64,000 nt of DNA from Mastigamoeba balamuthi. Lineage: Eukaryota; Evosea; Mastigamoebida; Mastigamoebidae. Both the position numbers and the translations under genes were made by a program. Under the pieces are notes generated by a model. The model did no database searches. It was not told the origin of the DNA and saw nothing but the letters and a program-made list of their open reading frames with translations. Location: the NCBI GenBank assembly GCA_902651635.1, contig CACRSC010000010.1, positions 1,460,086-1,524,085 on the forward strand, written 5' to 3'. Of this stretch, positions 22,727-33,916 are shown piece after piece (positions within the stretch are counted from its first letter, which is position 1; each line of letters begins with the position of its first letter).

Positions 22727-24266
22727 TCACGCCCACACGCCCGGCACAGCAGCGCCGCACTTGAGGCACCTGCCCGAGGCGAAGGAGCCGCTTGCGACGC
22801 GGACGCTGTAGCCCCTGCGCTCGACGAGGAGCTCGGAGCACTTGGGGCAGCGCGTGTCCTCGCCGCCCTCTGTGCGCACGTTGCCGACGTAGACGTGCGG
22901 CACGCCGCAGCGCAGGGCCACGCCGCGGAGCCTCTCGAGCGTGGCGGGCGGCGTGGGCCCGATGGCCATCTTGTAGCGCGGGAAGTAGCGCGAGAGGTGC
23001 AGCACCGCGCGGTCGCCCAGCGTCGCGCGGACCCACGTGGCCAGCGAGGTCATCTCGGCGTCCGAGTCGTTGAGCGTCGGGATCACGAGCGTCGTGAGCT
23101 CCACCCACACGTGCGGGTGCCGCGTGGCCACGCGCTCGATGGCCGCGAGCACCCCCGACAGCTTCGCCCCGCACACGTCGTGGTAGAACTGCTCCGTGAA
23201 CGCTGACCGCGGGTGCCGTCAGTCGCCGAGCAGTGCCCCCCACGCGAGAGGTGTGCGGTAGAGTGGTAGAGTGCGGTATGAGCCAGGACCCTCGTGCTGC
23301 CACGGGAGCCCCATGCGGTGGGCCTGCGGTGGGAGAGCTGATGTCCCCTACAAAGGCACAGAAGATCCACAGTGTCTGCAAGGGGGCCGTGACCCCCTCG
23401 CCTCGTCGCGAGAGCCACTTGCACGGGGACGCTGGGGGGATGAGGGCGGGGTACATTTGAGGTCGATGTTGACGGCGTCGATGTAGGGGTAGAGCTCGTC
23501 GAGGGGCTCGGGGCTGATGTAGCCGTTGGATACGAGCACGTTGCGCAGGTTGCGCGACCGCGCGAGCTTGGCCGTCTCGAGCACAAACTCGTAGAAGACC
23601 GTCGGCTCGTTGTACGTGTACGCGATGCTGGGGCACCCGCGCTTGATCGCCGCGTCCACCACCATCTGCGGCGTCACCGGGTCGCGCGACGCCGCCTCCT
23701 CGATCTCCCCCGCCGTGGCCTGGCTGATGTCCGAGTTCTGGCAGAACGTGCCTGCTCAACCAGTCGGTTTTTGCCACGTAAAAACCAAAGCTCGGCGGAT
23801 TTTGGCATGCATATTCCAATTGTGATGTCACGAAAGGGCAGAAAACGTCCAATCGCGTGTCGAAAGCGGTGGTGAAAACCGGCCAGCTACACAGTAAATT
23901 TGGCCAGCAGATCGGGTTTAAGGAATGCAAAACGACGGAATTGTCACGCAGGCATTTGCCCGCATAAGGGGGGAGAGAGAGAAAGTGGCGAGCAGCAGCA
24001 GCGGATGACGGACAGCGGAGGTTGCAGCCGAGGGTGCCGAGGGAGAGGATGTCCGAGGCGGGGAGGAAGTGGAAGAGGGGCTTCTTCTCGACGGGGTCGA
24101 CCGAGAGGCTCACGGGGTGCGCGTACGCCAGCGAGCGCAGCGCCCCGCCCTCGTTCACGCGCACGCGGCACACGCCGCTGCGGCCGGCGGCGATGACGCA
24201 CTCGTTGGGGCAGAGCTTGCACTGCACCTTGTCTCCCTCGAGCTTCACCCAGTGCTTGGCTTCCAT
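22727..24266 (-). CDS. amrS: Radical SAM enzyme of the AmmeMemoRadiSam (AmrS) family
   Basis: Three exons, 24,014-24,266, 23,455-23,751 and 22,727-23,202, sum to 1,026 nt (341 aa). The introns close in phase: GTCCGT...GAGCAG splits the cluster motif and GTACCC...GGTCAG splits DLK-S. Order: N-terminal zinc-like cysteines (CKLCPNEC...RSGVCRVR), then the [4Fe-4S]/SAM motif assembled across intron 1 as C-x3-F-C (LRC-TFCQNSDISQA), YTYNEPTVFYE, DLKSFTEQFY, and a C-terminal rubredoxin-like pair CPKC...CLKCG ending near PGVW. This architecture is that of AmrS, formerly the pyruvate formate-lyase activating-like family, encoded beside Memo and AMMECR1 homologues in prokaryotes. The substrate is unknown. 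I chose the start MEAKHW because the tandem cysteine motif begins just after it. Iron-sulphur dependence and sporadic occurrence in eukaryotes hint at transfer or loss in other lineages. Confidence 0.88.
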
Positions 24267-24495
24267 CGCTCTCAGAGAAGATATTTCTATGGGAAACGAC
24301 GATTTTCGATTTTCGAGAAGATATTTCTTCTGCTGACGTTGACAGATTTGCCTGGCGTACTCCGTGCTCCATCTCTGGCATGGCCCACCAGGCAACCGTA
24401 TTCTGCTGCGACCTGAACGCTAGCAAGCAAGCAATATATGTGTTCGCACTGCGCTCTGGAGCAGGACAGGGAGATAGGTGGGAAAATAAAAGATG

Positions 24496-24568
24496 TGAGG
24501 ACGAAGGGACTTGAACCCCCAACCTGCTGATCTGGAGTCAGCCGCAGCTACCGTTGTGCTACGCCCTC
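24496..24568 (-). tRNA. tRNA-Trp (anticodon CCA)
   Basis: The cloverleaf folds with acceptor stem GAGGGCG/CGTCCTC, anticodon stem GCTGA/TCAGC and loop CTCCAGA (anticodon CCA). The T arm has GGTTCAAGT. There is no intron and no encoded CCA end; the discriminator is A. It lies between the radical SAM gene and the DENN gene. Confidence 0.93.
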
Positions 24569-24782
24569 ATTACGTAAGTCAAAAGCCCTTCTTCGTGTTC
24601 TTAAGCGCCAGTGTCTTCCACAAACTGAGTTGATTCATGTTTCTCTACAGATTTGTGAACCCGTGTTTTTTCTGTCCTTCAGTATAACTCTGCATTGTTG
24701 TCCCTCAACAACGTGTTACGTGCTACTGGAGGATCTTCCAATAGCAAATGCGCACTCCGGTTGTTGCCCTGAGGCAGTGGTG

Positions 24783-27700
24783 TCAGGGCTGCTGCTGTGT
24801 GCAGCTACCATTCGCTGGCTGCTGCTGCCTTGTCGGGCTCGGCGACGAGCAGCTGCGGTGAGGGCGCGGGTGCTGTGTCACGGACCCCGGGCTTCTCGGC
24901 TGGTCCCTGTCCACGGACAGGTGCCTCCACAGCGTACTCCCCGTGGGCTTCTGCTGCGGCGGCTCGAGGCAGAACCGCAGGGCCTCCGCGGGGCTGGTGG
25001 ACGCGGACACCAGCGGCAACGCCCTGAGGCGCTTGGTGGCCGCGATCGAGCTGCAGAGCACGAATACGGGGGCCGCTGAGAGGGAGAACGCCTCGCGGAG
25101 GTCGACGACGGCGTTGGCTGCCGACTCGGCGCCGTCCGTCGCCCTGAAGTTGCTCGTCACGATCTTCAGTCTGCCCTGCAGAGCGCCCACGTCGTGCCTC
25201 TGCAGCCACTCGCGCAGAGACCTCGACGACGGGAAGTCTGCACGCGCCCGTTGGGGATCAGAGAAGCGGTGGGGGGGGGGCACCGCAGAAGCGTGTACCG
25301 ATGACGACTATGCGGTGGGTGAAGGCGTTCTGGCGCAGCGTGTCGAGCAGCGAGTTGGTCTGCACGTTGACGTCGAAGACCCACAGGACGACGGCGCTGG
25401 CCTCGACGACGCCCTTGGGCAGCTCCTCGACCTCCTTGGGCGCAGGCGCCAGCCTCGCGCTCTCCTCCAGCGCCTCCCTGTGCGCGCTGTCGAGCACCAC
25501 CTGCGTGGCCATGTCGGCGATGAACCTCTGCTGGACCTTCGGCGACGTCCCGACGGCTGCCATCGTCTGCACGACGCGCTGCAGGAGGTCGAATACCCAC
25601 TGCTGCTCGCGGGCGACAACGGCGGCCCTCTCCGCCTCGGGCAGCGTGTGCCACTTGGACATCAGGTCCGAGAGCTTGGCAGGCGACCCGTACATCGCCT
25701 TGAGTGCGCTTGCCTCTTTTGTGTAGTAGTGGTTCCAGAACTTGCGGTTCTGCCACACTTCCGGAGATCCGAGACGCTTCTGCACCGCGTTGGGCGTTTC
25801 GCCCCCGAGTTAGGCTCCATTCGGCAGGCTCGGTGGGTGACGCACGATCAGTGTGTCCGTGGTCTCCTCGGAGGACGAAGGGGAGCGGATAGTAGAGACG
25901 GCCTTGAGGCAGACGTATATCGACTCGTAGTCCTTGTCCTTGGTCGCCTCGGCCAGCAGCACCAGCACAATGTCGACGAGCACGGACATGGTCGCCGCCG
26001 ACACGACGCCCGCGATGCCCGATGACAGGAACCCGTCGGCCCACATCCTGCGCAGCTCCTCGCTCATCAGATACTTCTTCACCTGCGCGATCTCGCTCTC
26101 GTCGATGTTGGGGACACTGCCCGCCGCCACCTTGAGCTTCTCGTTGATCTGGTCGATGAACGGCGACCGCGTCGCTGCCATGAAGCTCGGCGAGCTCGCG
26201 AAGTGAGGTTTCCACGTGAACGTCTCTGGCGCCTCGCCCATCTGCGCGAGCGGCATAGGCGAAGCGTTGCTGGGGATCCAGAGGCGCATCTCCTGCGCCG
26301 CGGGGGCCTTAGGGGTAGGGAACTCGAGGACCTTGACACGCGGGCGCCTGAGGAGGAGCTTGTCCGCGACCTCGCTGACTGGCTTGCGCCAGCACTCGCT
26401 CTGCAGAGCCTCGTCGAAGAGCGTGTCTCCTCGCCCAAACTCCTCGGTGAACACGGAGAACATCTGCGACATGGAGAGCTCCTTGTAGAACGTCTGGATG
26501 TGCGAGCGTGAGATGCGAGAGAGGGCCGAGTGGAGGACCTGTGCTGTCTTCTTCATGCGGATGAACTTGTGCGAATCAAAGTACTTAACAGTGGGCTCGA
26601 AGATGCGGAGATACGTGACGCAGTCCTGGTACCCCCTGAAGGCTCTCGCGTCAGGAGCAGTGGTGGCAAATGGGGCGCGCGACCTCAGTATCTGGCACTG
26701 GAACTTGAGGAACGCGGCTCGCACGAGAAGATCGAACTCTTTCGACGGAGTTGGCACGTTTGCGCCCCACGGTTCCCAGTCGAGCGACTGCGTCTTTCCG
26801 TGGTGCGGCCTCCAGACCTCCTTCAAGTCTGCGGCGTGTGTGAGTGGAAGAGATGTTTCTGCCTTTGGCAAGGAGATCTTACCTCGCAGCAGGGCTTCCT
26901 CGGCATCCGGTGGCAAGTACGGCAGCTCTGTTGGCTTCTTGATGAGATTCTTGTCCAGGTCCACAAACACAGCTTCCTGGGCGGAACTCAGTGGGGGATG
27001 TGAGGGGTTGCACGTACGGGCGGAATGCCCTCGAGGCGGCGCAGAGACGAGTCGTGGATGCCGATCACGGGGCCACCCAGGCAGTGCACAAACTCGGACA
27101 TGGAGGCGGGCAGCACAGGAATGTAGACCCCGGGACCCCTGAAGGGGTACAGCAGCGACACGAGTCCCTCGCAGACGATGGTCAGGAGCGCGAGGTCGCT
27201 CGAGACGACCAGCAGCTTCTGCTCGAGCAGCAGGCAACGCAGCAGCATCACCAGGTTCTCCTCCCCCAGCGTGTCGATCACCGTGTACAGCGGTACCTGC
27301 TCGTTGAGAGAGCGGGTAAGCACGGCAGTGGCCAAAGGGACAGCAAGCAAACTCACATCAAGGTCAGGAATGTCCTTGAGCGCCGCTACGGTGACGGGAG
27401 AAAGGGTCTTGTTGCCGATCCTTGCGCTGACTGAGCTGCCTCCTGCCACCGGTGCCGGAACGGCGAACAGGGATGCGAGCAGCGATTCAGCACTGCATCC
27501 GCGAGCAGACACCACCTCCCTGTAGTACATCTGCAGCCACTCTCTGGTCCCCAAGTCAGTTCGGTGCGCAATGAGTGAGAATGGCGTTGCGAGAAAGGAG
27601 ACCGGCAAAATGTGTAGGCTGGCTGCGAGGTGTAGAGGCAGAGCGCCTTGGGCAGGAACCACGTGCCCGCAGCGCCCTCAGCCTGCTGAGCCTGTGGGGG

Positions 27701-28301
27701 CGGCACAGCCTTCAGCATCGCTGAGGCCTGTGTGGCCACGGCCTCGTCCGCTCTCTCCCAGACCCTCAGGAAGGTCAGGTACCCTCTGCGCGGAGCACGT
27801 GACGGTCAAGCCGCGTCTTGCACCGAGTTCGAGGGCGAATGAATGCTGCGACAGACTTGGGCCATCGAGCAGCGTGCGCAGCGCGTAGAAGATGTACGGC
27901 GGCGGCGCGGTGCCTTCCTTGGCGATCCTGAAGCCCTCGGGGAACCCAAACTGCGGCGTGTTCGCATACCAGTTGCAACCGAAATTAGCTGCAGCGCATT
28001 TCCCTCCGCTTCTGCAACGCAATCCAAGGGGGGGGAGAGAGAAGAGGAAAGAGAGAGAACGTGCGGTCCAGATGGGGCTGAGGTCGATGGCGGAGGACGG
28101 GGGGAACGACTGCAGCGTGGCTGCGTTGAGGTCGATGCTCCGGGGGTCGCGGGGCACAGCGGCCGTGGCCTCGAAGAAGCCGCCCAGCGACGCAGAGGCG
28201 CTCTTGCGCGGGTTGGCGCTCTCGAGCTGCGCCAGGACGGAATCGCTCGTGCAGCCCACCACTGCAACGCACTCGACCAGCGGGGCGGACGTTTTCGCCA
28301 T
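24783..28301 (-). CDS. DENN-domain protein, putative Rab guanine-nucleotide exchange factor
   Basis: Nine exons close in phase to 3,066 nt (1,021 aa): 28,061-28,301, 27,824-27,988, 27,603-27,783, 27,357-27,543, 27,018-27,296, 26,883-26,976, 25,846-26,828, 25,299-25,779 and 24,783-25,237. The uDENN part is seen as FGFPEGFRI, LGYLTFLRVWE and PKALCLYTS...REWLQMYYREV. The cDENN core is VPLYTVIDTLGEENL, LLRCLLLEQKLLVVSSD, LLYPFRGPGVYIPVLP and GIHDSSLRRL. The dDENN part starts near AVFVDLDKN. Such proteins activate Rab GTPases on endomembranes. The C-terminal 300 residues have a WQNRKFWNHYY segment and no domain I can name. Introns are 40-184 nt; one acceptor is an unusual GCAGAG. The start MAKTSAP is the first ATG before the uDENN block. 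Confidence 0.88.
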
Positions 28302-28570
28302 GCGGGAAGTAAAATCGGCGCAGAATTCTTCACGGCAAGAATCAGCACAGACAAGAAAATCGTGACGGCCGCCAACGTCAGTCTCAGGTTCGTTTTGCCT
28401 GCAATTCAAACTGAACCCGCCAGCCCTCGTAACTTCCCTCGAGGGACCGCGACCGGCCGTCTCAGTGCGCATGCGCGTTGCCCCGCACCCCCACGCCCCC
28501 CCCGCCCGCGAGTCACAACGGAAGAAACCGAGTAGACCGAGTGACAGATTCAACAACCCCCAATCAAGCT
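28302..28570. other. Short spacer upstream of the DENN gene
   Basis: About 270 nt between the DENN start and the stop of the SPRY-ankyrin-kelch-BTB gene. It must contain the DENN promoter. No element recognised. Confidence 0.4.
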
Positions 28571-31500
28571 TTAGTTTGCGGTCGACACGCCTACGCACAG
28601 GGCTGGGCTCACCGCGTAGAAGTCCAGCAGAGAGCCGAGGTCGGCCCTCAGCCCCGCGGGGCAGGACCGCGCAGACCCCGTGTAGAGGACGTCGAGGAAC
28701 GCGCGCCACAGCAGCTGCGAGACGCCGCATACCTCCACCTCGTCCGGAGAGCTCTCCCGGGGGTCGCCGTGCGAGCCGCCGAAGCTGTGGCCCTGCAGGC
28801 CGCCAGAGAACAGCGTCCGCAGGTAGTCGCTCTGGCAGCACACGATGGCCTTGTGCGCGGGGACGACGTGGTCCGAGTCGACGGTGAAACTGCAGTCGGC
28901 GGCCTCGGCGCTGCCCACGAGCCTCCCGAGGTCGTCCGCCAGCGTGGACCTCAGAGATGACGTCGAGCAGTTGGTCAGGTGCTGCACCACCTGCAGCGCA
29001 AGCTCCGGGCTGGCGAGCGGCCGTCAGTCTGGCGCAGACAGAGCCGGAGGCGCACAAGAGCTGCTGCGAGAAGAGCGCCAGCATCGACGACAGCTCGGCG
29101 CTGTTGAACACGTTGGTGTCGATCGCGTCGCTGTATGCGAACTCGACCAGAGCGCGCAGCACGGCGAACGGGCACCCGGGGACCGACACCCGCTCCGAGC
29201 CTCGCCACGAGCCGCCCGGGCCCAGCAGAGAGCGCATGACGGACGAGCGCGCGGACAGCACGCACCGGTGGACCCTGAGGGTGCGGCCCTCGGCCTCGAG
29301 CGAGAGATCGCTCCACGACGACGCGCCGACCAGCAGAGAGCGCAGCCCGAAGCGTGCCGGCGACACGCGGGCGTCCGAGTCGCTGCCGACGTGGCTCGTG
29401 TCGAGCATCCGCAGGTCGGCGTAGATGAAGCGGCCGTCCGTGCCCCCGAAGATGTAGATGCGCTCGCCCACGGCCACGGACGTCGACAGCACGCGCGCGC
29501 CCGGCACGTGCATCGCCACCTGCAGAGAGGTGACCTGGCCCGTCCCTGCAGAGTGCTGCTGTTCAGCGCGGCCCGTCGCCCGCAGGCGGGGGGAAATTAC
29601 TTGTGTCGATGGTGAACACCTCGCCCTCCTGCGGCTCGGGAATGGCCTCCTCGTCCTCCTCCTCTTCCTGGGGCTGGGGCTGCGTCCGGCTCCCCGCGAA
29701 GCTTGTGTTTCGCCAAGGCTCAGCAGGGTGGGTGACCGCAGGGCGCGGCGGTGCTCACCAGAACAGCTTGCTGCCTATGGCTGTCATGGTGATGATCCTC
29801 GTGCTGCCGGGTGTCTCCGGGCGCTCGTCGATGACGCCGATCCGGGTCCACGCAAGCGTTTCTGCCACGGCACCGATTGAGGATGCGGTGGCTGGGGGAA
29901 TCGGTACCCGTGTTGAAGGAGAAGATCTTCGAGAGGGACCTCTCCACGGCGTAGACGATGTGGCCTATGGCAGACACCAGGCAGTGGTCGACGCGGAGGT
30001 CGCTGGGGATGTCTGCCTGGCGCATCTTCCGCCAGCAGAACTGCTCGACGTCGAGAATGAACGCCTCTGTCCCCGCGTTCGTCAGCCCCAGAAGGAAGAG
30101 CTTGCCGGGCCCAGCAGCGGTGAGAGTCAGCGACCGCATGTCGGGCACGACGTCCCCGGCAGCCGCGCAGTTGGTCCACTCGAAAGACTCGAGGTCGAAA
30201 TAGCAGAAGTTGTCTGGGGACGTCCACTGGACCTGCCCGAACCCCCCGATCACGTACATCCGCATCCCGACGGCCGCGGCAGCGTGGAGAGCCCTCGCCG
30301 GGAGTCGCTGCCGGGGCACTGGAAGAGAGAGCCACTGCTTGCGCTCCAGGTCCATCACGTTGACATCGCCCATCTCCCCGTACTGCCCAATACCTCCGAA
30401 TCTGCACGGAGCAGGGTCACAAATGCGCTGCTCGAAGGGCCACAGCGCTCTACATACATGACGATGTACTTGCCGCAGTGCACCATCGTGTGGCCGTGCC
30501 TGCAATTGGGATGCTCTCCGGCGATGTCTGGGTCCGACCAGTGCAACGACGCTGTCTCGAGGTGTGAGTCACCGCAAGGGCGTGCTTGAGAATGCTCGCA
30601 CGGTCCAGCACTGCTCCTTTCTCCAGAAGCTTGAGTGCGAACTCCAGCTCCCCGTGCGCTGAGGCGTACTGGAGCACCGAGCAACCACTGGCGTCCCTGC
30701 GGAGAGGCTTGAGCGGACGTCCCAACAAGAAAATTTTGGTGTACTTGGCGTTCACGTTGGCTCCTTTTTCCAGCAACAGATTCAACACGTCGACGTATCC
30801 GTGTTGCGTAGCCATGTGGAGCGGTGTGGCACCCTCCTTGTCCTTCGGATCTGATGGTCCGTAGTCACAAAACGAAAGTGAACCAACTGGATGGCACACA
30901 CCTATCGGAGCTCCGAACTCGGCGAGGACTGCAGAAACGCGTGTTGAGAACACTGAAAACTGGAGGAAGGTGCCTATCCGGACCTTTGATGCAGTTGACA
31001 CACCCGCGAGTTGCCGCGGAGTGCATAGCAGTCCTCCCGAACACGTTCTGCCAGTTGGGCGACGCCCCTGCCTCTAGCAGCAACCGCAGCGCAGCGCTGT
31101 GGTTGTTGAACGCCGCGTGCATCGCGCAGCTTGTTCGGTGGCCATTCACGGTCGTAGGGTCCACGCCCCTCTCGAGCAGCAGCCGCACACAGTCGATCTT
31201 GCCGCTCGTCACGGCGCAATGCAGCGGAGTCGTCGCGTGGCGCGCCATGGGGAGAAACCCCATGTCCGTGCTTGCGCCCTCGTCGAGCAAGGCTCTCGCG
31301 ATCTCGACGTTGTTGTTGTGGCAGGCGCATATCAATGGCGTCCACAGCTTGCTGTCCTTCGCCTCAAGCACAGCGACGGCGTGCGAGGCCTGCATCCCGA
31401 ACTCCCCGTGTGGGGCGCGCATCTCAGCAAGCAGGAACATTGCCGTTTCGACGTTGCCCCAGCAGGCAGCGACGTGTAGCGGAGTGCGGCTTCGGAAGAA

Positions 31501-33084
31501 AACCGTCAGGCGCGCCGAACAAGGGAGGGTGGCATACCCGTGCGTCGTGATGGAGAGCAGTGGCGGGGGGCTCGAGCCGAGGATCATGCGCATGCACTCC
31601 ATGCTCCCGCTGTAGCAGCACTCGAATAGCGTTTGCTTGTCATCGACGTTCCTGCGGAACAGCCTGCGGAGCCCCGTGCCCTGCGGCGAGTGTCGTAGCA
31701 GCTCGGCGAGGGTCTGCGGGCTGGCCACTCTGCAGGCCCTCTGGGCTGCGACGTCAATGAGGTGCTGCTCCGTGGCAACGTTCGAGTCGAGGAGTACTCT
31801 GACGCATTCCGTATTGCCCTGCGATGCGGCGCACAGGAGAGGGTGCATGCCGGACGGCGGTATCCTCGCTAGCACCTCCTTCGGAAGGCTAAGCCCCACG
31901 GCATCGAGGTAGGGCTGGTACGGCGGCGGTGGAGGATTCCTGTGTGGTTCAGTGAGTTCGGGAACAGCATCAAATGGAGGGGCAACCGGAAGGGCTCGAT
32001 CCCCAAGTTGAATCGCAGGCCCTGGAAGCTGCTGATGCTGGCTGCGGGGCAGAGGCCCAGGGGGCACTCGACAGAGGTAAAGGCCTCGCCCATGAACACG
32101 CCGTTGAGGGACCACGCGAGGACCTTGCGGTCGGCGTCCCAGAAGCAGCCCACAACGTCTCCCTTGCTCCAGTTGAGGCCCCACGGCCTGCTCTTCTGCT
32201 CGCGGGGGTCAGAGTGCGGGAGTGCGGCACGGAAGAGGAGGGTGGAGGGTGGTGCCTCGTTGTGCCAAGTGCACAGCCGCGAGCCGTCCCAGGCCCACGA
32301 ATCAATCGTGTCGCCGATGCCCTCCTCGTTCTGATGATCGGGTTTGCGGTGAGGACCGTTCAGAGTGCGGGTGAGGATCGCTAGGCACAGGCGGGTTCAC
32401 GAGGACCTCTGGCGACGCCCACCCTATCTGGCACAGCCCGGGCTGCAGCAGAGTGACCTGCGCGCAGCAGAGGGTTGTCAAGAGCCACGTTGGGTTGTGC
32501 GAGAGGTGAAGCGAACCTCGTAGTAGACAGCACCCGAGCATATCGGAGTGCTGGTCCTCACAGTCTCGAACCCCCACTCGTCGCACACAAACTTTGGAGG
32601 GGCAACAAAAGTCAATTGAAAGGCCGGCCACCCCACTCCCCACCTCCCAACGGGGGCTCGCCGTGCCTCGTTCCTGCGCAGGCCGCACGTGATGCGGTGC
32701 GTGACGAAGCTGAACCCCAGCACCTCGTCCAGCACGGGCCACAGCGCGCCCTCCGCGGGCGGGCTCGTCCCTGCCCGCCGCCTCGCACGCCGCGACGGCC
32801 GCCCGCAGCGACTCGGCGTCGCCCGCGTACGCCGCGGTCCGCGCGCAGTCCCACGCCGACGCCGGCCACGCCGCGAGCGCCGCGCGCACGGCGCTGGGCA
32901 TCGCGCACGCGGCGAGGAACGCGGGCAGCGGGACGGCGGGCCCGCGCGGCGTGGCGGGCAGCGTGGGGGCGTGCGCGCGCTGCGACGGGGGGCTGCACGC
33001 GCGGAGCGACGCGAGGCAGGCGGCGACGCGCGGCTCGTCGCGGAGGGCCAGCGCCTCGAGGAGGGATGACCGCGCGGCGTCCAT
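28571..33084 (-). CDS. SPRY-ankyrin-kelch-BTB-BTB fusion protein
   Basis: Fifteen exons close in phase to 3,765 nt (1,254 aa): 32,797-33,084, 32,517-32,750, 32,407-32,457, 31,987-32,330, 31,538-31,939, 30,984-31,489, 30,902-30,928, 30,745-30,850, 30,573-30,696, 30,458-30,513, 29,908-30,401, 29,759-29,861, 29,601-29,701, 29,056-29,545 and 28,571-29,009. The SPRY domain shows GAVYYEV, CQIGWAS, GIGDTIDSWAWDG and DVVGCFWD. About nine ankyrin repeats follow (RTPLHVAACWG, TPLICACHNNN, TPLHMATQHGY). Kelch repeats come next (RHGHTMVHCGKYIVIFGG, MYVIGGFG, ERIYIFGG), then two BTB domains (DLSLEAEGRTLRVHRCVLSA; DCSFTVDSDHVVPAHKAIV). Kelch-BTB-BTB order recalls LZTR1, a CUL3 adaptor, so a ubiquitin-ligase substrate receptor is inferred. 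The ankyrin-kelch junction uses a GGAGAG acceptor and is the weakest joint. Exon 1-2 borders are less sure, and an extra 60-nt intron in exon 2 is possible. Confidence 0.78.
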
Positions 33085-33916
33085 AGGAGGCTGGGGGGGG
33101 GGGGGTGCCGGTGTCGTCAACGGGCGTTGTTACTTTCGTGATCTGAGTGGTTATCGCGATTCTCCGCGCCTTAACCTTGCGGAATCGGGGAGGTCGGGGA
33201 GAGCGAGCGTATGGCGAGGCACAGCCCGCAGGTGGTCGGAGACAACACCACGACCGACGCGGGATATGATCCCAATCCCAGGTTTCCGGGAACCAACAAC
33301 AACTGCAGCTGTGTTCTTTGATTGCTATTCCCAGACCCACAATTACTGCCACAGGAGGCAATACGGTAGAATAATTGCGAGATACGGGGATGTGTCTCTC
33401 AGGTCCGTGGACGCTGGGAGACTCGCTTCCAGTGGCACGGCCTGGGCTAGAGACCACGGCCTCCTGACCTAAGTGTGGTTGGGTGTGGCGCCCGGCATCA
33501 CCAGCACCAGGCCAGCCCCTGTCGGCACAAACCGCAGAGGGCTGGGGTGTGTGAGACCCAAGCCACAGGGCCACCAGACCAATGCCCTTCACAAACTTGT
33601 GGTCAGGGTGCCGTACGCACCGCATTCCCTTACAAAAAGCTCCACCTACATGGTATCAGGACAAAGGCCACTAAGCAAATTCACCTCAACACAACAACTA
33701 CTGGGCAGCCATGACAGTAATGAGTTGGAAGTGATGGATAGGTGGGTCCTGGTGCATTTTTGTCCAACAACCATCGTGAAAGACGGGTCTTAAGTTTGTG
33801 AAACATGCGTGTCTTCATTCCCTTCACATCTGGGAAGGTTGCATCAAATCAAGCGGAAGGCAAGGAAAAACTGGCTCTCAGAGGCGCGCCCTGCGGACCT
33901 GGTCGCTGCCATATAG
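33085..33916. other. Spacer without recognised gene
   Basis: About 830 nt between the UAP1 stop and the start of the fusion gene. It holds a poly-G run just upstream of the start codon and moderately complex sequence without a supported coding frame or RNA gene. Confidence 0.45.

Noticed and set aside
30355-30684. Separate kelch-BTB gene starting near 30,684
   Set aside because: That ATG lies in the wrong frame inside the ankyrin exon, and the kelch repeat lacks its own start. A 59-nt intron joins ankyrin and kelch in phase.
33085-33916. Small plus-strand genes in the spacer upstream of the fusion gene
   Set aside because: Frames of 60-170 codons exist but have no domain, no splice continuity and poor composition.
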